A stretch of DNA of 64,000 nucleotides from Solimicrobium sp043758755 (lineage in GTDB: Bacteria; Pseudomonadota; Gammaproteobacteria; Burkholderiales; Burkholderiaceae_D): assembly GCA_043758755.1 (NCBI GenBank), contig JAYVMW010000049.1, positions 152,577 to 216,576 on the forward strand, in the 5' to 3' direction. This document shows positions 25,547 to 35,820 of this stretch, piece by piece (within the stretch, counting starts at the first letter, position 1; each line of letters starts with the position of its first letter). The notes under the pieces were generated by a model, which saw nothing but the letters and a program-made list of their open reading frames with translations, was not told the origin of the DNA and did no database searches. The position numbers were made by a program, and so were the translations under genes.

Positions 25547-28381
25547 GTGAAACCCATAATCAATTTACTGCCACAAAATATGCAACCGAAAAAATACGCA
25601 AGATTTGCTTCAACAGGTGTGAAAACGTTAGGTTTAGCGTTAGCTTCTACTTGTCTGTTCTATTCGGGAGCTGATGCTGCCGGACTAGGCAAATTAACTG
25701 TATTGTCTGCGCTGGGGCAACCTTTGCGTGCGGAAATTGAATTGACTTCAGTGACCAGCGACGATGCAGGCAATTTGGTGACCAAACTGGCCAGTCAGGA
25801 AGCATATCGTCAGGCCAACGTAGAATTTAACAAAAACTTAAATAACATTAAATTCTCTGTTGAAGAACGTGGCTCCAGAAGATTTGTACTGGTGACATCA
25901 ACCCAGTCAGTCAACGAACCGTTTCTGGAAATTTTGCTTGAATTGAATTCAGGCAGCGGAAAGCTGATTCGCGAATATACCGTGTTACTGGATCCGGTAG
26001 AAATGCAGGCCAACAACGGCGTCATGAGCACCTCGAACGGCACTACCGTCAGTTCTCAACCTAATATTCCAGCGCCAGTAGCTCCTGTAACCAGTTCAGC
26101 ACCGGCACCTGCTGCAACGGTGGCGGTTCCGCCCCCAACTCCTGCACCCGCAGCCAAAAACTTTGCGCCCAATCCGGCCAGTGGTGCAACCTATCAGATC
26201 AAAACTGGTGACACGCTGAGCAAGATTGCCAATCAGTACAAGCCCGATGGCGTTTCTCTGGAGCAAATGCTGGTTGCTTTGCAGCACAGTAATTCCGGTG
26301 CTTTCATCGATAACAATATGAATTTATTGCGTTCCGGTAAAATTTTGACCATACCGGACGCCGCAACGATTGATCAAACCAATCAGTCTGAAGCTAAAAA
26401 GATCGTGTTGGCTCAATCCGTTGATTTCAGCGCCTATCGCAACCGCATGGCAAATCAGGTTGAACAGGCCAGACCTGAAAAAGCAATTGAACCCAAGAAA
26501 ACTGATAGCGGCAAAATTACTGCCAAGGTCACCGAAGTACCGACTGTTGTGAATGAGTCCAAAGACAAGCTGAAACTGTCCAAGGCGCAGCAGGCGCAGG
26601 AACTGGCCGACAAGAAAGCTCAGGAAGAAGAAAAAATCGCCAAACAGCGAGCTCTGGAAGCAGCCAATGCGCGGGTCAAGGAACTTGAAGCCAACACGGC
26701 GAAATTGCAAAACATTCTGGATCTGAAAAATAAGGAAGCGGCAGATTCCAAATTAAGGGCCGCCAAAGAGGTGCCCGCGGTTGCGCCGGCAGTTGCTGCT
26801 TCGGCACCCGCGACACTGCCAACAGTGGAAGCGAGTATTGCAGCATCCAAGCCAGTTATCAAACCGAGACCGAAAGTTGCACCGGCTCCCGAACCTGAAG
26901 TCCAGCCCGGATTTTTTGAACAGTACATCAAATACCTCCCATACGGCGCCGGCATTCTGGCCATATTGGGACTGCTGGGCCTGATGGCCAGCAAGCGTAA
27001 AAAGAAAACCGAACATTTCGACGACGAAAGCATACTGACTGGTTCCAGCATTAAAACCAATTCATTGTTTGGTTCGACCGGTGGACAGAGTGTTGACACC
27101 AACAACAGTGTGTTTAATTCGAACTTCGCACCATCGACAAGTCAGCTGGATGCCAACGAAGTGGATCCGGTTGCCGAAGCGGACGTATATATTGCTTATG
27201 GCCGGGATGAGCAGGCTGAAGAAATCCTGAAGGAAGCATTGCGCACTCAACCTGACCGCCAGGCGGTACGGGTTAAATTGCTGGAAATTTACGCTCACCG
27301 CAAGGATATCCGCACATTTGAAACTGTTGCCAGCGAACTGTATGGCATGACCAGTGGTGAAGGGCCGGATTGGGCCCAGGCAGCCTCTCTGGGAATCATG
27401 ATAGATCCTCAAAATCCTCTGTATGCAGGCGGACAGAATGTCGACCATTCGACAGCAGCGCTGGGCGCGTCTACCTTGCCGGTTGAAAGTCTGGATCCGG
27501 AAGCCTTGCTGGGTAATTCTTTGTCCCAGCATATGCTGGATTCGATTTCAGCCAAAGGTGATTCAGCTTCGTCCATGATGATGGGCGGTACTGATGTAAA
27601 CGACAGTACTCACAGAACCGAAGAAATTACTGACGGGCTCGATTTTGATCTGGGCCTGGCTACCCATCCCAATGCCGATGACGATTTTGGCGTAAGCCCG
27701 GTCAATAAGCCTTCTGCAAGTTTCGCCGCTGCCGACGTTGCCGAACCTTTCGACCTCAAGCCGGTCGTGAACGAAATTGAGCTGCCGGATGACAACGTTC
27801 TGGATTTCAGCGCGCAGCCATCAACTGGCAGCGCCACCCTTGCCAGTGCTCCGGTCAGTCTGCCTGAGGATGCCAGCGCTGGTGGAATGGATTTTGCAGC
27901 ACTGGATTTTGATTTTGATATTCCCAAATCGCATCCTGAAGAGTTGCCACAGGTTGAAGCCAGTGCGCAACAAAGCGACGATATTCCGATGCACGAAACG
28001 AATTACGAAAACACCCAGAGTGGATATCAGCCTGCGTCGGCCAGCCCAACTTTGGACTATGATTTGTCCAGCATTAATCTTGACCTGCCCAAAGTTGAAC
28101 AGCCTCTGGATGCGTTATCTGACGCGGCCCATGCTGATATCTCTGCTGATCGTACTGTAGATTTCAAACTGGCTGAAGATAAAACTTTAGAGTTGCAACA
28201 GGCACCGGTTGAAGAATCGGTAGAATTCAGTTCTGAAATGGCAACCAAGCTTGACCTGGCGGTTGCGTATCAGGAAATCGGCGATAAAGATGGCGCAAGG
28301 GAATTACTGGAAGAAGTACTTAAAGGCGGCAATGAAGAACAGATTGCGCGTGCCAAAACATTGATGCAGGAACTGGCATAA
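25547..28381 (+). CDS. fimV: FimV-like pole/pilus assembly protein
   Basis: Large inner-membrane protein of the FimV/HubP family, which in Pseudomonas supports type IV pilus assembly, twitching and polar organisation. The N-terminal signal ends near residue 44, followed by the FimV N-terminal domain (AGLGKLTVLSALGQPLRAEIEL). A LysM-type peptidoglycan-binding motif lies at about 214-272 (YQIKTGDTLSKIANQYK), then a coiled coil at about 335-400. One membrane span (YGAGILAILGLLGLMA) is near 465-482. A TPR-like cytoplasmic part and a long acidic low-complexity region follow, and the conserved FimV C-terminal domain starts at about 895 (KLDLAVAYQEIGDKDGARELLEEVL). GTG at 25547 and ATG at 25580 are both possible starts; neither has a good ribosome binding site. 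Confidence 0.9.
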   Translation: MKPIINLLPQNMQPKKYARFASTGVKTLGLALASTCLFYSGADAAGLGKLTVLSALGQPLRAEIELTSVTSDDAGNLVTKLASQEAYRQANVEFNKNLNNIKFSVEERGSRRFVLVTSTQSVNEPFLEILLELNSGSGKLIREYTVLLDPVEMQANNGVMSTSNGTTVSSQPNIPAPVAPVTSSAPAPAATVAVPPPTPAPAAKNFAPNPASGATYQIKTGDTLSKIANQYKPDGVSLEQMLVALQHSNSGAFIDNNMNLLRSGKILTIPDAATIDQTNQSEAKKIVLAQSVDFSAYRNRMANQVEQARPEKAIEPKKTDSGKITAKVTEVPTVVNESKDKLKLSKAQQAQELADKKAQEEEKIAKQRALEAANARVKELEANTAKLQNILDLKNKEAADSKLRAAKEVPAVAPAVAASAPATLPTVEASIAASKPVIKPRPKVAPAPEPEVQPGFFEQYIKYLPYGAGILAILGLLGLMASKRKKKTEHFDDESILTGSSIKTNSLFGSTGGQSVDTNNSVFNSNFAPSTSQLDANEVDPVAEADVYIAYGRDEQAEEILKEALRTQPDRQAVRVKLLEIYAHRKDIRTFETVASELYGMTSGEGPDWAQAASLGIMIDPQNPLYAGGQNVDHSTAALGASTLPVESLDPEALLGNSLSQHMLDSISAKGDSASSMMMGGTDVNDSTHRTEEITDGLDFDLGLATHPNADDDFGVSPVNKPSASFAAADVAEPFDLKPVVNEIELPDDNVLDFSAQPSTGSATLASAPVSLPEDASAGGMDFAALDFDFDIPKSHPEELPQVEASAQQSDDIPMHETNYENTQSGYQPASASPTLDYDLSSINLDLPKVEQPLDALSDAAHADISADRTVDFKLAEDKTLELQQAPVEESVEFSSEMATKLDLAVAYQEIGDKDGARELLEEVLKGGNEEQIARAKTLMQELA

Positions 28382-28449
28382 GAGAAATTGCTCAACTTAC
28401 AGGCTCCTGGCGCCCGGTTTAATTTCGGCATCAGGATTAGATAACTGGA

Positions 28450-29256
28450 ATGGCTTCAAAACGAATTGTGCTGGGTATTCAGTATGACGGTCTGCCGTGG
28501 TCGGGCTGGCAGTCCCAGCCGCATGGTCAGACCGTGCAGGATATGCTGGAGACGGCGCTGCAGAGTATTGCAGCTCATCCGGTGCGGGTGTCGTGCGCCG
28601 GACGCACTGATGCCGGCGTGCACGCCTTAGAGCAGGTGGTGCATTTTGATACCGACAGCAATCGTTCTCTCAATTCCTGGGTACGCGGCGTTAACGCCCA
28701 TTTGCCTAAATCAATTGTAGTCAGATGGTCCAGTGAAATCGCCCAACCGGTGGAATCAGAGCCTGAATTCCATTCCCGCTTCAGCGCCAGGTCGCGCACC
28801 TATCACTATGTTTTATACAATCATGCGGTACGTTCTCCGATTCTCGATGGTCGGGCAGGGTGGGTTTTTCGTCCACTCGATGAAGTGAAAATGAGCGAGG
28901 CCGCGCGTTATCTATTGGGCGAACATGATTTTTCATCGTTTCGCGCCACCTACTGCCAGGCCAAGTCGCCAGTCAAACTGATGCATGATATTTCAATCCG
29001 CCGCAATGGTGATCTGCTGCTGTTCACGTTCAGGGCCAGTGCATTTTTGCATCATATGGTCAGAAATATCATGGGCAGTCTGATCGTGGTAGGAACCGGT
29101 AATCAACCGCCAGAGTGGATACGCGATGTATTGCAGTCGTGCGACCGCAGTATTGCCGCGCCCACCTTTATGCCGGACGGACTGTATCTGGCCAAAGTCG
29201 AGTACGATCCGAAATGGCGACTTCCACAACAGAATGTGACCTTCCAATGGTTTTGA
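28450..29256 (+). CDS. truA: tRNA pseudouridine(38-40) synthase TruA
   Basis: Makes pseudouridine at positions 38-40 of the tRNA anticodon arm. The 268-residue protein has the family start KRIVLGIQYDGLPWSGWQSQ, the catalytic Asp in CAGRTDAGVHAL, the RTYHYVLYN block and FLHHMVRNIMGSLIVVG near the C terminus. All are intact. It lies between fimV and trpF, with the trpF ATG 2 bases after its stop, an order widespread in Burkholderiales and gammaproteobacteria. Confidence 0.96.
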   Translation: MASKRIVLGIQYDGLPWSGWQSQPHGQTVQDMLETALQSIAAHPVRVSCAGRTDAGVHALEQVVHFDTDSNRSLNSWVRGVNAHLPKSIVVRWSSEIAQPVESEPEFHSRFSARSRTYHYVLYNHAVRSPILDGRAGWVFRPLDEVKMSEAARYLLGEHDFSSFRATYCQAKSPVKLMHDISIRRNGDLLLFTFRASAFLHHMVRNIMGSLIVVGTGNQPPEWIRDVLQSCDRSIAAPTFMPDGLYLAKVEYDPKWRLPQQNVTFQWF

Positions 29257-29257
29257 C

Positions 29258-29927
29258 ATGACTACACCGATAAAAATCTGCGGACTGACCAGAAAAGAAG
29301 ACATACATTCAGCGTTGCTACTGAAAGTGCAGGCGCTTGGGCTGGTATTTTATGAACCCAGTGCACGCTATGTCTCGCCCGCGCAGGCGCGCGAATTACT
29401 GCTGGAAATTCCGGCAACTGTCACGACGGTTGGCTTGTTTGTCAACGCCACGCCACAGCAGGTACAGGCAGTTGTCAGCGTAGCCGATGTCAATCTATTA
29501 CAGTTTCACGGTGATGAAACGCCTGAGCAGTGCCATGCCATTGCTGAACTGGTTCAAAAACCTTTTATGCGCGCAGTGCGCGTCAAAGCGGGCATGACCG
29601 GTGTTGATTTGGTACAATGCGAAACCCTGTATCGTGCCGCCAGTACATGGTTCAGCGCATTGTTGCTCGATACTTATGTAGACAGTTTTGGTGGAAGTGG
29701 AAAGGTATTTGATTGGTCAATTATCCCAAAAGAACTCGCGCCTCGGGTCGTTTTAAGTGGTGGATTGACTGCGCACAACGTCAGTGGCGCAGTAACGCAG
29801 TTGCGCCCGGGAGCTGTTGACGTCAGTAGTGGCGTTGAGCAGGCCAGGGGTATCAAAGATCCCGCCAAAATGCAGGCGTTTGTCCGGGCCGTGCAGTTGG
29901 CCGACACTTATTTACCAGAGCACTATG

Positions 29928-29950
<23 letters not shown>
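29258..29950 (+). CDS. trpF: Phosphoribosylanthranilate isomerase
   Basis: Amadori rearrangement step of tryptophan synthesis, a TIM barrel of 230 residues. The catalytic Cys is in PIKICGLTRKED and the general acid Asp in LLLDTYVDSFGGSGKVFDWS. LLQFHGDETPEQC and the phosphate-binding VLSGGLTAHNVSGAV and GAVDVSSGVEQARGIKDPAKM are present. It starts 2 bases after truA, and its last 23 bases overlap the start of trpB in another frame, so trpF and trpB are likely translationally coupled. The gene is separate from trpC, as is usual outside enterics. Confidence 0.95.
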
Positions 29951-31208
<1,258 letters not shown>

Positions 31209-31217
31209 GGAGTCGCC

Positions 31218-32036
31218 ATGTCCAGAATTAAAAACAGATTTGCAGAATTGTCCCAACAGGCGCGCAAGGGTCTGATTCCATTTATTACGGCCGGTGACCC
31301 GGATACTGCTACCACAGTGCAGTTAATGCATGCTTTGGTCGCAGGTGGTGCCGATATCATTGAATTGGGTGTGCCTTTTTCTGACCCGATGGCTGATGGA
31401 CCTGTTATACAAAGAGCATCAGAACGCGCTTTAAAACATGGTGTTGGCCTGACCGATGTATTACAATGCGTCCGTGAATTCCGTTTGAGCAATAATCTGA
31501 CTCCGGTTGTGCTGATGGGATATGCCAATCCGATCGAACGCATGGGCATGGAAGCGTTTGTTGCAGCGACTGCGGCAGCAGGAGTCGATGGCGTACTGGT
31601 GGTGGATTATCCACCCGAAGAATGTGTTGAGTACGCTGCGTGCATGAATCGGCACGGGCTTGACGTGATCTTCCTACTGGCGCCCACTTCAACCGATTTG
31701 CGTATCAGACAGGTTGCTGAAATTGCCAATGGCTATGTGTATTACGTATCGCTCAAGGGTGTGACAGGTAACGGCAGTACCATTGATCTGACAGACGTGA
31801 ACCGTATGCTGGCCAAAATCAAGCAACAGGTTAAGGTACCAGTAGCGGTTGGTTTTGGGATCCGTGACGGGGCAATGGCCAGACAGATTGCACAGGTTTG
31901 TGATGCGGTGGTCATTGGCAGTCGGATCATTCAGGAAATTGAAGCACATGATAATGCGCAGGATAAGTCAGCAATGGTGACTTCCGTACAAAAACTGCTT
32001 GGCGACATACGGAACACCATGGATCAAAAATCATAA
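31218..32036 (+). CDS. trpA: Tryptophan synthase alpha chain
   Basis: Cleaves indole-3-glycerol phosphate to indole, which tunnels to TrpB. It is a TIM barrel of 272 residues with the catalytic Glu in DIIELGVPFSDPMADGPVIQ, the catalytic Asp in GVDGVLVVDYPPEE and the phosphate-binding part VAVGFGIRDGAMARQIA plus VVIGSRII. Intact. It starts at the ATG with AAGGAG about 5 bases upstream, 9 bases after trpB, and forms the end of the truA-trpF-trpB-trpA run, with accD next. Confidence 0.96.
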   Translation: MSRIKNRFAELSQQARKGLIPFITAGDPDTATTVQLMHALVAGGADIIELGVPFSDPMADGPVIQRASERALKHGVGLTDVLQCVREFRLSNNLTPVVLMGYANPIERMGMEAFVAATAAAGVDGVLVVDYPPEECVEYAACMNRHGLDVIFLLAPTSTDLRIRQVAEIANGYVYYVSLKGVTGNGSTIDLTDVNRMLAKIKQQVKVPVAVGFGIRDGAMARQIAQVCDAVVIGSRIIQEIEAHDNAQDKSAMVTSVQKLLGDIRNTMDQKS

Positions 32037-32108
32037 TAACAGCCGCACAAAATCAGGCCACAGTAACAAGCTGTGGCACGAGGTTACAAGCATTACCAGG
32101 AGAGAATG

Positions 32109-32981
32109 ATGAGTTGGTTAGAAAAATTATTGCCACCCCGTATACAACGCAGCGATGCTTCCACACGCAAATCGGTACCGGAAGGTCTCTGGGTCAAGTG
32201 CCCGTCCTGCGAAGCCGTGCTGTATCGCTCCGATCTGGAAGCCAATCTGCATGTCTGTCCCAAATGCAGTCACCACATGCGCATTTCTGCGCGCGAACGA
32301 CTCGACAGTCTGCTCGACGCTGGCGGACATTATGAAATCGGTCAGGAAACCCTGCCGGTTGACACCCTGAAATTCAAAGACAGCAAGAAGTATACCGACC
32401 GCCTGAAAAGTGCGATGGAAGCGACCGGCGAAACGGATGCCCTGGTGGTCATTGGCGGTTCGATCATGAGCATTCCGGTAGTGGTAGCCTGTTTCGAGTT
32501 TGACTTTATGGCCGGTTCCATGGGGTCGGTGGTCGGTGAACGGTTTGTGCGCGGTGTACAGGCGGCATTGGAGCAGAAAGTACCGTTCATCTGTTTCACG
32601 GCAACCGGTGGTGCGCGTATGCAGGAGGGCTTGCTGTCACTGATGCAGATGGCCAAAACCACCGCCATGCTGACCAAGCTGTCGGCAAAAAAGCTGCCGT
32701 TTATTTCTGTGCTGACTGATCCGACCACCGGCGGTGTGTCGGCCTCATTCGCTTTTATGGGCGATGTCGTGATCGCAGAACCCAAGGCGCTGATCGGTTT
32801 TGCCGGTGCCCGGGTGATTGAAAATACCGTGCGCGAAAAATTGCCGGAAGGCTTTCAGCGCGCCGAATTTCTGATCCAGAAGGGTGCCGTTGACATGATC
32901 GTGGACCGTCGCAAAATGCGTGAAGAAATAGCCAGATTGCTCGCGCTGTTGCAGGGCCAGCCAGCTGAAGCGGTGGCTTAA
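32109..32981 (+). CDS. accD: Acetyl-CoA carboxylase carboxyltransferase subunit beta
   Basis: Beta half of the carboxyltransferase that moves CO2 from biotin to acetyl-CoA for fatty acid synthesis. The N-terminal four-Cys zinc ribbon is visible (CPSCEAVLYRSDLEANLHVCPKC, about 27-50), followed by the crotonase-like fold with GSMGSVVGERFVRG, CFTATGGARMQEGLLSLMQM and LTDPTTGGVSASFAFMGDV. The frame runs back to a GTG at 32073, but AGGAGA at 32098-32103 points to the ATG at 32109, giving 290 residues starting MSWLEKLLPP as in the family. A perfect terminator lies 23 bases after the stop. Confidence 0.96.
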   Translation: MSWLEKLLPPRIQRSDASTRKSVPEGLWVKCPSCEAVLYRSDLEANLHVCPKCSHHMRISARERLDSLLDAGGHYEIGQETLPVDTLKFKDSKKYTDRLKSAMEATGETDALVVIGGSIMSIPVVVACFEFDFMAGSMGSVVGERFVRGVQAALEQKVPFICFTATGGARMQEGLLSLMQMAKTTAMLTKLSAKKLPFISVLTDPTTGGVSASFAFMGDVVIAEPKALIGFAGARVIENTVREKLPEGFQRAEFLIQKGAVDMIVDRRKMREEIARLLALLQGQPAEAVA

Positions 32982-33003
32982 ATTCCGACTTGTTAGTTTC
33001 AAC

Positions 33004-33029
33004 AAAACCACGGTGCGCCGTGGTTTTTT
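33004..33029 (+). terminator. Intrinsic terminator between accD and folC
   Basis: AAAACCACGG (33004-33013) and CCGTGGTTTT (33018-33027) form a perfect 10-bp stem with a 4-base loop and a run of six T. It stands just 17 bases before the folC ATG at 33047. Confidence 0.9.
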
Positions 33030-33046
33030 CATGCACGATCAATACC

Positions 33047-34339
33047 ATGCCCATAGCTGACACATCCCGTTTTACTACACTCACAGAATGGCTGGACCAT
33101 CTCGAAAAAGCCCACCCGACCGTGATCGAACTTGGACTGCAGCGGGTAGGCAAGGTGCGGCACGTTTTGGGCATCCGGTTTGACTGCCCCGTGATCATCG
33201 TCGGTGGAACCAATGGCAAAGGTTCAACCTGTGCCATGCTGGAATCGATACTGATGCAGGGCGGGTACCGGGTTGGGTTATATACCTCGCCGCACCTGAT
33301 CGATTTTAACGAACGGGCCAGAATCAACGGCGCATCCCTGACCGATCAGGACTTCGTTTCTGCTTTTGAGAAGGTCGAACAGGCCAGGGGAGACATTTCC
33401 CTGAGCTATTTTGAATTTACCATGTTGGGCTGCACTAAGCTGTTTGCCGATGCAAAACTGGATGCCGTGATTCTGGAAGTCGGGTTGGGCGGGCGTCTGG
33501 ATGCGGTGAATATTTTCGACGCGGATGTGTCCATCGTCACCAGCGTTGATATCGACCATGTTGAATATCTTGGCAATACGCGCGAGGCGATCGGGTTTGA
33601 AAAGGCCGGTATTTTCCGTACCGGCAAAGCGGCGATCTGTTCAGATCCGGCCCCGCCTCAGTCACTGATCGATCATGCGCGCGAAATCGATGCCGATCTG
33701 TGGCTGTTTGGGCGTGACTTCAATTATGCCGGCGATGCGCTGCAATGGAATTACGCCGGTCGCGCACAGCGGCGCAATTCGCTGGCTTATCCGAGTCTGC
33801 GCGGTGCAAACCAGTTGCTCAATGCTTCGGCCGCTCTGGCCGCGCTCGAAGCGCTCAAAGACCGATTGCCGCTCGGCGCGCAGGAAGTGCGCAATGGGCT
33901 GGTCATGATAGATTTGCCGGGACGGTTTCAGGTCCTGCCGGGCAAGCCGACCGTGATACTGGATGTGGCCCATAATCCGCACGCCGCTGCAACCCTGCAG
34001 CAGAATCTGGGCAACATGGGATTTCATCCTTACACTTGGGCGGTATTTGGTGCCATGCAGGACAAGGATATTGCCGGTGTCATCAGCAAGCTCAAGGATC
34101 AGGTGGATCACTGGTGTGTCACGGATCTGCCGCTGCCCAGAGCAGCCAGTGCACAGCATCTCAAAGATCTGCTGATAGCACAAAACGTATTGACCGATCC
34201 GGAACGCAGTATTCACTGTTTCAGCAATCCGGGCGACGCTTATACATTTGCGTTAAGTAAAGCAGGGGAAACTGATAGAATAGCGGTCTTCGGATCATTC
34301 CTGACCGTTGCCGGTGTCATCGAGCAGCGCAAATCCTGA
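33047..34339 (+). CDS. folC: Bifunctional folylpolyglutamate synthase/dihydrofolate synthase
   Basis: Adds glutamate to dihydropteroate and to folates, by a Mur-ligase-type mechanism through an acyl phosphate. The N-terminal part has TLTEWLDHLEKAHPTVIELGLQRV, the P-loop GGTNGKGSTCAML, the folate-binding YTSPHLIDFNERARING and the metal-site EVGLGGRLDAVN. The C-terminal domain contains LDVAHNPHAA. The ATG at 33047 gives 430 residues; the frame reaches back to a TTG at 32990 that would lie inside the terminator. No strong ribosome binding site is seen. Because of the terminator, transcription must come from read-through or from a promoter in the accD end. Confidence 0.94.
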   Translation: MPIADTSRFTTLTEWLDHLEKAHPTVIELGLQRVGKVRHVLGIRFDCPVIIVGGTNGKGSTCAMLESILMQGGYRVGLYTSPHLIDFNERARINGASLTDQDFVSAFEKVEQARGDISLSYFEFTMLGCTKLFADAKLDAVILEVGLGGRLDAVNIFDADVSIVTSVDIDHVEYLGNTREAIGFEKAGIFRTGKAAICSDPAPPQSLIDHAREIDADLWLFGRDFNYAGDALQWNYAGRAQRRNSLAYPSLRGANQLLNASAALAALEALKDRLPLGAQEVRNGLVMIDLPGRFQVLPGKPTVILDVAHNPHAAATLQQNLGNMGFHPYTWAVFGAMQDKDIAGVISKLKDQVDHWCVTDLPLPRAASAQHLKDLLIAQNVLTDPERSIHCFSNPGDAYTFALSKAGETDRIAVFGSFLTVAGVIEQRKS

Positions 34340-34372
34340 TGAATTTTACAAAATTGAGCTGAAACCTATCGA

Positions 34373-35311
34373 ATGAGCCTGTTTTCAATTTTTAGCAACA
34401 AACCTCCTGAAGCGACCTCGGTTGCGGAAGCGCTGGCCGGCGCACCGGCACCAGCCAAGGCAAAAAGCCGACGTTCAGAAAATCGTCGCGAATCTGCAGA
34501 AGAACAACAACTGATACCGGAAAAAAAGCGTGCCAGACGGCGCCTGATTGGTGCTGTTGCCATCGTTCTGGCCGTTGTGATCGGCTTGCCCATGGTGCTC
34601 GACTCTGAACCAAAACCACTGAACAAGAATATCGTCATCCAGATTCCATCCAAAGATGCTGTCAGTCCTGTCAGTGAGGCCAAAGTAGAAACCGGTCCTG
34701 GCGATACACCACATCCGGCAGTCGTACTGCCGCTGCCAGGTCCGGCAGAAACCCCAGCAACGGTGAACACTCCGGTTGAAACGGACACGCCGTCCAAGAC
34801 AGCCAATCTAGACATCGCGAAACACACAACCGATGCAGCCGTAAAAAAAGAGCCGGCAAAATCCAAACCTGAGCCAAAGTCTGACAGCAAAACTACCGGC
34901 AAGTCCGAAAACAAGACAGAAACCAAGACCGAGGCCAAGACCAAGACCAAAACCGACAATAAGCCCGCTGACACACACACAGCCACCAACAATGAATCCG
35001 CTCGCGCCATGGCAATTCTGGGGGGTGCCGATACTGTTGTGAAGGTTGTGAATTCGACGCAAAAGCCGGCGCAAAAGCCGACCATGAAAATCGTGATTCA
35101 GGTAGGCGCGTTCGCCACTCAGGAAAAAGTCACCGAATTGCAAAGTAAATTGAGTGCGGCAGGTATCAAATCGTTTACACAAAAAGTGGCAACCAGCACC
35201 GGGGACAAGATCAGGGTGCGTGTCGGCCCGTTTGCAGATCATGAATCAGCCGCAAAAATCAAGGCGCAGCTGGATAAACTGGGTATCAACGGTACTCTGC
35301 TCTCACTTTGA
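34373..35311 (+). CDS. SPOR domain protein (DedD-like)
   Basis: Division-associated inner-membrane protein of the bitopic SPOR type. A basic cytoplasmic part (1-57) is followed by one membrane span (RLIGAVAIVLAVVIGLPMVL, about 58-77). A long Pro/Lys/Thr-rich periplasmic linker with KTETKTEAKTKTKT repeats comes next, and a C-terminal SPOR domain (about 240-312, IVIQVGAFATQEKVTELQSKL and RVRVGPF) binds denuded glycan strands at the septum. Position between folC and cvpA is the place of dedD in E. coli, although sequence similarity outside the SPOR part is expected to be low. cvpA begins 4 bases after the stop. Confidence 0.88.
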   Translation: MSLFSIFSNKPPEATSVAEALAGAPAPAKAKSRRSENRRESAEEQQLIPEKKRARRRLIGAVAIVLAVVIGLPMVLDSEPKPLNKNIVIQIPSKDAVSPVSEAKVETGPGDTPHPAVVLPLPGPAETPATVNTPVETDTPSKTANLDIAKHTTDAAVKKEPAKSKPEPKSDSKTTGKSENKTETKTEAKTKTKTDNKPADTHTATNNESARAMAILGGADTVVKVVNSTQKPAQKPTMKIVIQVGAFATQEKVTELQSKLSAAGIKSFTQKVATSTGDKIRVRVGPFADHESAAKIKAQLDKLGINGTLLSL

Positions 35312-35315
35312 CAAT

Positions 35316-35798
35316 ATGACTTTTTTTGATTATCTGGTTTTATTTATCTTAATTGCATCAATCGTAATCAGTACCATGCGCGGTATCGTCAGAGAAATAC
35401 TGTCGCTGGCCAGTTGGGTCATCGCGTTTTTGGTGGCCAATGCCTACGGCGCAACACTGGCCGGGTTCATACCTCTGGCCAGTCAGTCTTTCCGGCTCAT
35501 TACTGCCTTTATCGCCTTGTTCATTGGCGTACATTTGCTAATGTGGATACTGGCAATGGCGATCGACAGCGTGATCAAGGCCAGCGGTTTGAAGCTGGTC
35601 GATCGGGGTCTGGGCACGCTGTTCGGACTGGCGCGCGGCTGCGTTATCGTATTGGCACTGATGCTGGTGTGCGGACTGACCAGCCTGCCTGCGCAACCAT
35701 TCTGGAGAAATGCCATGTTCAGACCGGTGATCGAGTCCGTGGCTTTGTCGATCAAACCACATTTGCCCGGCACGTTTGCCAGGTATGTCAGATTTTAA
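35316..35798 (+). CDS. cvpA: CvpA family membrane protein
   Basis: Inner-membrane protein of 160 residues with four hydrophobic segments: FDYLVLFILIASIVISTMRG, ILSLASWVIAFLVANAYG, LITAFIALFIGVHLLMWILAM and ARGCVIVLALMLVCGLTSL. The motif MRGIVREILSLASW is typical of CvpA, which is needed for colicin V production in E. coli and is often co-transcribed with purF. The frame reaches upstream into the SPOR gene, but the ATG at 35316 gives the family N terminus MTFFDYLVL. purF follows after 22 bases. Confidence 0.93.
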   Translation: MTFFDYLVLFILIASIVISTMRGIVREILSLASWVIAFLVANAYGATLAGFIPLASQSFRLITAFIALFIGVHLLMWILAMAIDSVIKASGLKLVDRGLGTLFGLARGCVIVLALMLVCGLTSLPAQPFWRNAMFRPVIESVALSIKPHLPGTFARYVRF

Positions 35799-35820
35799 TT
35801 TTTTGTTTTAGGAGTCCACC

